From Plutella xylostella (taxonomy: Eukaryota; Arthropoda; Insecta; Lepidoptera; Plutellidae), in the NCBI RefSeq assembly GCF_932276165.1, contig NC_064012.1:9307501-9371500 (forward strand): 64,000 bases of DNA, written 5' to 3'. This document shows, piece by piece, positions 59,701 to 64,000 of this stretch. The translations under genes and the position numbers were made by a program. The notes beneath the pieces were generated by a model. It was given only the letters and a program-made list of their open reading frames with translations, was not told the origin of the DNA and did not search any database. Numbering within the stretch: the stretch's first letter is position 1; each line of letters opens with the position of its first letter.

Positions 59701-61488
59701 TTATATGGATTGAGTTACCAACGGTAAATTATTCACTTATAAAATATCACATTGCATATTTTTTTATAACACCATCATCATCATACAAATAATATTGCAA
59801 CTAAGAAAAAATAAGCTCACCTATTATATACAATACCATATGTTTTTTTATTTCAAATATTTTAAAAAAGAAAGTGAGTGAGCGCGTTGATGTCTTTTTA
59901 ATGAAAAAGTTGGGCGTAAGACGAGTTGAGTACTGCGAAGATTCCTAAATATTAAGTTTTTAAAACCGCCTGTACATATGCCGCGAAAAAATTGAATAAG
60001 GATATAGTTGTAGATATTTCATACTGTAAATTAGGATATGCTAAACTTAAAAGTAGTTATTCGAAAGGCAGCAATTAGAATTAAGTAACTACACCAAATA
60101 ATTACCTACTTTGATGAATAACGGCGTATTTTACTGTGATGTTGTAATTATAACAAAACAACTACCAACTAAGTTTTTTTTGTTTTATAAATTATAATGA
60201 AAGATGAAGAAAATTATCCCATTCGTAATTAGGTATCACATGTAATCAATGCCTTTATAATGAAGCCTTTAATACTGAATCATACATTTCCTAATTCTAG
60301 GGTTTAGGGTTTAGTTTACTACGCCACTCTTGATTTCAGTTAGTAGGTACAGCAAGTCTAGTACAGGATTGACAGTTTGTCGAAAGTATAAAAGTTTACG
60401 TTTTCTCGCATACAAAGTGGCGCCTCAAGCGGAAACTATTATGAAACTTTTGACAGATAATGTATGCGGATGACAGAAGAAAACATAAACTTTTTTCGTT
60501 TTCATAAATTGCACAACCCGTACTAGAGGGTCAGGATGTGTAGTGCTATTGTAAAGTCAAAGATAGTTTCATGGTTGTTTCAGATCTCTGCAATGTGGGC
60601 GGAAATACAATCTGAAGTTCATTAATAAACTTGGACGTAGCATGCACCCTCCTCCCAAAACTATAGAACAAAGCAATATCCGGCCAGCCTGCACATGGAT
60701 AGGCAAATTTTACGCACAATATATCTACCTGAATTGTTTCCTATTTATTTACTTTCAGTCATTGAATAAATTATTTTGTAATAGGTACTAACTAACATCC
60801 TACTTTTATTGTACATATTGATTATTTCTGAAAAGGTTTCTACAGTGATTTCATACTCAGTAGTATATTCAGCGATTACAGCAGCTACCTGAAAATCTGT
60901 TTATTCATTTAATACCCCGCTCAGCGCTTCTTACTACTAACAAAATTACTGTAACACTTGAACAATAAACTATATGTTTTTCTTTCACAATTTTTCATTT
61001 TCCTTTTCCTGCTAGCGTAGCACGGGGAGCAAGACGCACACGTCATGATGTGACAAGAAGTGCAGCGATTACAATATTTTCGAACCTCCGTTTACGTTGC
61101 GTATCGTCAACTGTCACTGTAAACATGTAAGGCAAATTTGCTAGTTCCAAAAGTGGCGCTGTTTTTTTTCTATATGTATGTTTGGGTAGTATCGAAAATA
61201 GTATCGAATTGCCACATTAGCCCGTGATAGGGCCTAAGGACGCGGGTTTTGAATGAGCGCGATGCAAAAACTATATCACTTCTTGACGTGCGCGTCTTGC
61301 GCCCCATGCTAGACCTCCTGTTCATTGCGACATAATTAATAAGTTGTCAATGTGGTGTTACAGAGCAGAGCTACCAGGCGGCGGATAGCGCCAGCGGGGC
61401 GGCGGGCAAGGCGGCGTCGCCGTGCCGCGTGTGCGGCGACAAGGCCTCCGGGTATCACTACGGAGTCACCTCCTGTGAGGGGTGTAAG
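39774..61488 (+). CDS. E78: E78-type nuclear receptor (NR1E), 5' part of gene, two alternative N-termini
   Basis: Isoform 1 joins 39774-39841, 44450-44493 and 61364-61488. Isoform 2 joins 47720-47864 directly to 61364-61488. Every junction is GT-AG and in phase: both 5' parts end with one base of a Glu codon that the zinc-finger exon completes. The shared exon encodes the first C4 zinc finger, CRVCGDKASGYHYGVTSCEGCK, written here in two pieces as CRVCGDKASGYHY and GVTSCEGCK. The YHYGVTS spelling matches my memory of E78 better than E75 (FHYGVHS) or HR3. The next exon, expected to start GFFRRS, and the ligand-binding domain are not found before the right edge. E78 is an ecdysone-inducible nuclear receptor acting as a transcription regulator. 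The introns are long (about 13.5 kb before the finger exon) and repeat-filled. Confidence 0.85.
40226..40440. mobile_element. TA-flanked TIR element in E78 intron (215 bp)
   Basis: TAGTGC.ACAAACTTATCTGT-type ends continue into TCCGGTGAGAGC and are inverted at the right end. TA duplicates at 40224-40225 and 40441-40442. Confidence 0.75.
40682..40914. mobile_element. CACTCACG-family MITE (233 bp)
   Basis: Ends CACTCACGGGCAATGAAAAA and its inverse, TA on both sides. Confidence 0.85.
40985..41300 (+). mobile_element. degenerate RTE-like LINE 3' remnants
   Basis: GGATGATTATTGGCTGATGA (40994) and AGGCCGAGGACCGAGTGTT (41248) match the 3' end of the 22.6-kb element, rearranged. Confidence 0.5.
41939..42165. 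mobile_element. CACTCACG-family MITE, degenerate end
   Basis: Left end CAATGAAAAAGTTCCA and right TGGAACTTTTTCATTG. Outer TIR bases are diverged. Confidence 0.7.
43368..43555. mobile_element. PIF/Harbinger-type MITE (188 bp)
   Basis: GGGTGTTTTTAATATCGTGC is inverted at the right end with two mismatches, with TAA on both sides. The CG-rich core has repeated CGCGGGA/CCCGC pieces. Confidence 0.75.
43561..43593. repeat. (AAAT)n microsatellite
   Basis: Eight ATAA units in a row. Confidence 0.9.
44450..44493 (+). CDS. E78: E78 isoform 1, second coding exon (44 nt)
   Basis: This is a small exon between TTGTTTTAG and GTAAGA. It encodes T-FKEEPCSPSSGGSP and ends in phase 1, the phase that the zinc-finger exon needs. 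Acidic Ser/Pro-rich sequence of this kind is usual in receptor A/B domains. Confidence 0.75.
44775..45150 (+). mobile_element. full-length tRNA-derived SINE in E78 intron
   Basis: A box TGGTCTAGTGG (44786-44796) and B box GGTTCGATTCC (44829-44839) are followed by a body (CCATTGGGCTATGAGAGTG ... GGCTAGGAGGACATTAG) that I recognise as a common lepidopteran SINE body. Acceptor-stem halves do not pair, so it is not a tRNA gene. Confidence 0.8.
46270..46450 (+). promoter_or_regulatory. GC-rich patch upstream of E78 isoform 2, possible 5' UTR or promoter
   Basis: GC-rich sequence with several CG pairs and a very short ORF from ATG 46392. No exon boundary can be defended. Confidence 0.25.
46640..46740 (-). 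mobile_element. degenerate RTE-like LINE 3' remnant
   Basis: The minus-strand sequence GCTCCTTGGAAAAGCG..CCAGCATTGGATGATG resembles the 22.6-kb LINE end. Confidence 0.45.
47200..47285 (+). mobile_element. degenerate RTE-like LINE remnant
   Basis: GACCGGTGGGGAAAACGA ... AGTGGGACGCCCTCCAGTGG aligns with the KRSVGRPP region of the 22.6-kb element. Confidence 0.55.
47720..47864 (+). CDS. E78: E78 isoform 2, alternative first coding exon
   Basis: The ATG in a GCGACATGG context opens 48 codons (MDVWSRACPPP ... QPPPLPPPPKQ), then a GTACCT donor, phase 1. It joins in frame to 61364. The N-terminus is Pro-rich with a small acidic patch (FDLSFFDDGKD). The same frame stays open upstream to ATGs at 47516 and 47561, so an N-terminal extension of up to 68 Arg-rich residues cannot be excluded. 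I chose 47720 because the upstream part looks like GC-rich 5' UTR rather than protein. An out-of-frame ATG at 47709 overlaps the start and could act as an upstream ORF. Confidence 0.72.
48960..49260. promoter_or_regulatory. GC-rich island in E78 intron
   Basis: A GC-rich stretch (GGGGCCGGGGCGCGGGGGGG) and CG-containing sequence occur 1.1 kb after isoform 2 exon 1. It may be a further promoter or regulatory island. No coding exon seen. Confidence 0.25.
50010..50210 (-). mobile_element. copy of the element at 61018-61310 (partial)
   Basis: Shares CGAAACCTCCGTTTACG-type start, ATGTAAGGCAA and TATCGAAAATAGTATCGAATT with 61060-61220. A third piece lies at 4680-4750 in the opposite direction. Confidence 0.6.
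50246..50479. mobile_element. CACTCACG-family MITE (234 bp)
   Basis: Left end CACTCACGAGCAATGAAAAA, right end TTATTGCCCATGAGTG, TA on both sides. Confidence 0.85.
51064..51111. repeat. perfect hairpin, 21-bp arms and 6-nt loop
   Basis: AGTTATTATGTATAAGTAAG(T), AGATAT loop, exact inverse. Confidence 0.85.
51185..51282 (+). mobile_element. LINE 3' tail
   Basis: GGTTAACTGGTAGAGAATGC ... TTCGCCTTTGTACAATG ... GCAATAAAGAA then (TAA)n. The same tail, inverted, is at 55238-55295. Confidence 0.65.
52234..52465. mobile_element. CACTCACG-family MITE (232 bp)
   Basis: Ends CACTCACGGGCAATGAAAAG and inverse, TA on both sides. Confidence 0.85.
52928..53095. mobile_element. CACTCACG-family MITE, left part only
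   Basis: CGGGCAATGAAAAAGTT then family interior (CCCCAATATTTTCAAA...AATGTTGC). The right end is replaced by other sequence. Confidence 0.7.
53127..53319. repeat. 193-bp near-perfect palindrome containing a CACTCACG MITE
   Basis: The MITE (53156-53290) is itself an almost complete hairpin. The ~29 bp on each side (GCTACTGTCATAATAAATAG and inverse) are also exact inverse copies. Confidence 0.85.
53505..53875 (+). mobile_element. probable retroelement 3' fragment with (AAT)n tail
   Basis: A short frame (53507-53770, Arg/Pro/Thr-rich, no recognised domain) is followed by a non-coding stretch ending in an AATAATAATAAT tail, the layout of a truncated LINE. Family not identified. Confidence 0.4.
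54471..54634. mobile_element. CACTCACG-family MITE, degenerate (164 bp)
   Basis: Left CGTGCAATGAAGAAGCTC, right GAAACTTTTTCAATGCTCGT then GAGTG, TA flanks. Confidence 0.7.
55238..55295 (-). mobile_element. LINE 3' tail fragment
   Basis: Inverse of the tail at 51185-51240 (GTTAACTGGTAGAGAATGCT). Confidence 0.65.
55775..55986. mobile_element. CACTCACG-family MITE (212 bp)
   Basis: Left CACTCACGAGTAATGAAAAA, right TTTTTCATTGCTCGTGAGTG followed by TA. Confidence 0.8.
56320..56425 (+). repeat. local direct duplication
   Basis: GTGTTGATGATTGACAATTT occurs twice (about 56320 and 56400). TTTCTGCCCTGTKTGCAATT occurs twice between them. Confidence 0.75.
56570..56815 (+). mobile_element. common lepidopteran interspersed repeat with (CAGA)n
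   Basis: GCTTCGCTTCGCC..TTTTCCCGTGGGAATTCCGG, ACCAAATTTCATTCAAATCC, GGCGTGAAAGAGTAACAGAC, a (CAGA) run at 56722-56768, then TTCGCATTTATAATATTAGT. This is a familiar TE end in moth and butterfly genomes. Shorter pieces (ATTCCCACGGGAAACCC) occur at 3920 and 38538. Confidence 0.75.
57031..57239. mobile_element. CACTCACG-family MITE (209 bp)
   Basis: Left CACTCACGAGCAATGAGACA, right TTTTTCATTGCTCGTGTGT. It lies 34 bp before the hAT-type copy 2. Confidence 0.75.
57273..58030. mobile_element. hAT-type non-autonomous DNA element, copy 2 (758 bp)
   Basis: It has the same orientation as the copy at 557-1298 and differs by few substitutions plus about 22 bp (GACGGAGCG region) present only here. It is flanked by GACCTATA (57265-57272 and 58031-58038). 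An 8-bp duplication points to the hAT superfamily. Confidence 0.85.
58040..61010. other. E78 intron, no gene seen
   Basis: AT-rich sequence. An inverted pair (AAAGTTTACGTTTTCT / AGAAAACATAAACTTT, about 60390-60495) suggests one small TIR element. Otherwise nothing recognised. Confidence 0.35.
61018..61311. mobile_element. TIR element just upstream of the E78 zinc-finger exon (~290 bp)
   Basis: Ends TAGCACGGGGAGCAAGACGC and inverted GCGTCTTGCGCCCCATGCTA, with ACGTCA inside each. It lies about 50 bp before the acceptor. Confidence 0.7.
61364..61488 (+). CDS. E78: E78 exon with first zinc finger of the DNA-binding domain
   Basis: The acceptor TGTTACAG precedes the exon and GTATGA follows it. 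It encodes a short Ala/Ser-rich linker and then the C-x2-C-x13-C-x2-C finger with P-box CEGCK. It ends exactly after the Lys before GFF, a conserved intron position in nuclear receptor genes. Its 3' boundary is repeated in tandem downstream (see 61470-61720). Confidence 0.9.
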
Positions 61489-61720
61489 GTATGAACTGCA
61501 AACTTACCTACTTTACTTAAGACTTGTTCTTTCTTCTTCTTCTTCTTAGGCATTTTCAATCTCAAACTGTGAGAGGTGCAAGGTATGAAGTAGTACTTTA
61601 CTTACTTGTTTCTTCTTCTTCTTAGCCATTTTCAACCTCAAACTGTGAAGGGTGCAAGGTACGAAGTACATGCTTTACTTACCTCTTTCTTCTTCTTAGT
61701 CAGTTTCAACCTCAAAGGTA
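61470..61720 (+). repeat. tandem repeat of the E78 exon/intron boundary (~75-bp units)
   Basis: Following the real exon end are about 75-bp units. Each has a (TTC)n polypyrimidine stretch ending in TTCTTAG, a short exon-like piece resembling the exon tail (TGTGARGGGTGCAAG) and a GTAYGAAGTA donor-like end. Exon-like pieces are 61550-61582 (33 nt), 61626-61658 (33 nt) and a degenerate 61700-61717 (18 nt). All three are multiples of 3. Confidence 0.8.
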
Positions 61721-61849
61721 AAGCTTTCTTCTGTTTATGTCACTCATCATATTATTTGCTATTATAATATAATTATTAAGCACTTTTTACGTAGCCCTTA
61801 TACAATGTCCCACTGCTGGGCAAAGGTTGTGCTAATGAGCTACCCACGG

Positions 61850-61886
61850 CAATGACAGGAGGAACTTTTTCATTGCTCGTGAATAT
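61850..61886. mobile_element. solo end of a CACTCACG-family MITE
   Basis: GGAACTTTTTCATTGCTCGT with no partner end nearby on the left except GCAATGACAGG. Confidence 0.5.
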
Positions 61887-62948
61887 ATTATGTAAATGTG
61901 ACGTAGGAGACAATGTATAGGTGTATAGGAGTATAGTGTATGGGTGTTGTACACGTAAACCACCACGTAAAGCTAAAGACGCGTTCATACGGCCTCGGTA
62001 GATACGTGGGATATTCCCCAAAATCACAATACGTCATGAAGAATATAATTATATGAATACAATTAAAAATAGTTAAGTCTTGTCGTGTGTTTTTATGTCT
62101 GAAAAAAAAAACACGGATCAGCCAAATAACCCGTGTGAACGCACCCTATGCCAAAAAATGGGAAGCTCATTCTGAAGAACTTTAGCTCTGTGACTTTGGG
62201 AAGATTACGAATGGAATCAATACTTATCAATACTTACTAAAAATAATCACGTGACGAAAAAGTTTAATTTGGAAAGTATTTTTTTCTTTCTTACAATAAT
62301 TAGATAGCTTAACACAAGTCCCAGTATTTTTGCTTTGTTGAGCTTAATATGCTTATGTATATTATATGAAAATTTAAAGATTTCACAGCGCTACTAGCGC
62401 CACGAAAGACAGTAGAACTACTGAAATAATACGTATTGAAATAGTGGTATTAATTCAGCTCTTACTCACTAGAGGTCTCTCAGAGCATGGAATCGCGCGC
62501 AGCGCCAAAGGCAAATAAATATACTTACTAACTTTATAGGTAGCTACTAAATGAACTATGATAATAAATGTTCCACTACCGCCAATAAAAAAAAAACTTC
62601 TGTTTACCCGCGTTTCTTCCATAAAGTGCCAAGACCATAGATCTACTGCCAAGAACTCTTTGTCATGCAATTACATTTTTTTGAACCTATCTCCTTATAA
62701 GATACTTACTACGTACCTATATACAAATAATAATACAATAGTAGTGGAAGCCATCGTAGATAGGAAGGTACGTAGTTGAAATAACGTGGGAATAAAAGCA
62801 TTTGCCGCTCAGTTTCTGCAGGACTTTTAGATTTCCTGAGAGAAATTCTGAATCCTTAACCGTAAAATTGTCACTCTAAATTTGAAACAGTTAGGTGCAA
62901 AATAGAAGAGAAGATTCAAGGCGACTATCCGGGAACTACGGACATGTA

Positions 62949-63136
62949 CAGGGTGTCCCACGGCGATGCCACATGTATGGGAAGTGCTTAAATATTGAAA
63001 ATAGGTAATTTTACTGAAAGAAGACATTAGTTTATCAAAAATCAAACTGCATTCTAAGAACTTGACATAATCGCGTAGCAAGCAGCCAAAAATCTAACCC
63101 CGTCATGTGACAATCGATGTGAAGTGAGACACCCTG
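62949..63136. mobile_element. mariner-like TIR miniature
   Basis: CAGGGTGTCCCAC and inverted GTGAGACACCCTG, TA at both ends. No transposase. Confidence 0.65.
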
Positions 63137-63889
63137 TATTTTCAACATGAATTTTCAGGTTCAAATTATTTGTGACTTTTAACTCTGTAGCTGATCTTCA
63201 GCTAAGCTTGTCTTCGCAATCTATTTAACGCCGAGTTGCACCAACGAACATATTTATTTAAAATAAGGTCAATTTAGTTCTAAATTTTTTCACGTTCAAA
63301 TTGAGGTATTTTATGAGTGTTTATCCTGTGAGTCAATATGCCTACTTAGGCCTGCGTCAACCAATTATTTGCCTTACTTATAGGACAATTAACTTATCTA
63401 GGTAGTAGCTAGGTTTGTTGCAAAACCAAATCCTCTTAGATAATATAATTACAAACAATTTTAAAGATTTGTTTTAAGCCAAGAAGAATGAGACCTAGGT
63501 CTTCGAATGTACCTAGGTGGCTGTGATTATCTGATTGTGTCGTATCCGCAGCCGGTACGCACTTCTCTACTGCTGCAATTGTCGCATTTGTCGCACGACC
63601 CGACTATCTAGGCTAGGGATTAATCTATTGCACTCAAATGAACTGGACTTAAAATGCGATTCCATCTCGACTTCATCTCCCGCTAAGTAGGTACTACCTC
63701 ATTGACATCTTAGGTATAATAAAGTTGTAACAGTTTCTAGAAACACTCATTGCACAAGACTTCTGCAGTCCTGCTCCAGTTCCTGGAATAGAAATAGATG
63801 CTACAGGATTATGTAAAATTTACATAAGTAAAAGATTGAGCTGATAAGGGCCCGTCGGAACCAGGCTAGGGCTTATCTGAAAATCTAGG

Positions 63890-64000
63890 TACGCATTCAT
63901 GCTGCAGAGCCATCTTTAATCGCGAAGCCGCAACTCCAGTAGTGTGCGCCCGCGCCGAGCGCGTCGACTGATAGGTCCGCCGCGGCACAACTGTGCAGTT
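63890..64000 (+). promoter_or_regulatory. GC-rich patch at right edge, possible internal E78 promoter
   Basis: GTGTGCGCCCGCGCCGAGCG and CCGCCGCGGC in AT-rich surroundings, cut by the window end. An internal promoter would fit the DBD-lacking isoform known for fly E78, but nothing here proves it. Confidence 0.25.

Noticed and set aside
61364..61488. Assignment of the finger to E75, HR3 or HR51
   Set aside because: From memory, E75 has FHYGVHS, HR3 VHYGVIT and HR51 KHYGVPS at this place. YHYGVTS fits E78 best, though a profile search would settle it.

Overview
The window is animal nuclear DNA, almost certainly from a moth or butterfly. It is AT-rich, with GT-AG split genes in long introns. It holds insect-type gene families: an SLC36 transporter, NPRL2, an E78 nuclear receptor, a CAP/antigen-5 protein and a HARBI1-like nuclease. 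It also has a dense load of SINE, LINE and MITE repeats of the kind typical of lepidopteran genomes. No bacterial operon, CRISPR array, rRNA or convincing functional tRNA gene was seen.

Layout. (1) 1.98-10.04 kb, + strand: a complete eight-coding-exon SLC36 proton-coupled amino-acid transporter of 474 aa. All exon phases match. (2) 10.04-15.64 kb: its 3' flank, packed with TIR elements and foldbacks. (3) 15.64-26.17 kb, - strand: a complete nine-coding-exon NPRL2 gene (GATOR1 subunit, 436 aa). Its introns contain LINE and SINE fragments and MITEs, one of them nested in an older repeat. (4) 26.3-31.6 kb: two related TIR elements upstream of NPRL2, a possible tiny transcription unit with DRE/E2F-like promoter motifs, the second copy of a long repeat, and a broken HARBI1-like gene (- strand) split by a LINE tail that itself carries a SINE. 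(5) 32.48-33.44 kb, + strand: an intronless, very GC-rich secreted CAP-domain gene. (6) 33.6-39.7 kb: no gene seen, only repeats, including a hAT-like element with AATACCGGTATT repeats. (7) 39.77 kb to the right edge, + strand: the 5' part of an E78-type nuclear receptor. It has two alternative N-termini (39.77+44.45 kb, and 47.72 kb) that both join in phase to the first zinc-finger exon at 61.36 kb. The rest lies beyond the window. The introns are filled with a TA-flanked MITE family.

Biology. The transporter and NPRL2 are convergent neighbours, and both families act in amino-acid control of TORC1. The E78 locus shows alternative promoters, as expected for an ecdysone-response receptor. The oddest structure is a ~75-bp tandem array directly after the E78 zinc-finger exon. 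It repeats the exon/intron boundary and creates potential 33-nt in-frame microexons.

Gene models were assembled by eye from splice sites and codon phase. Functions rest on remembered family motifs, not database searches.
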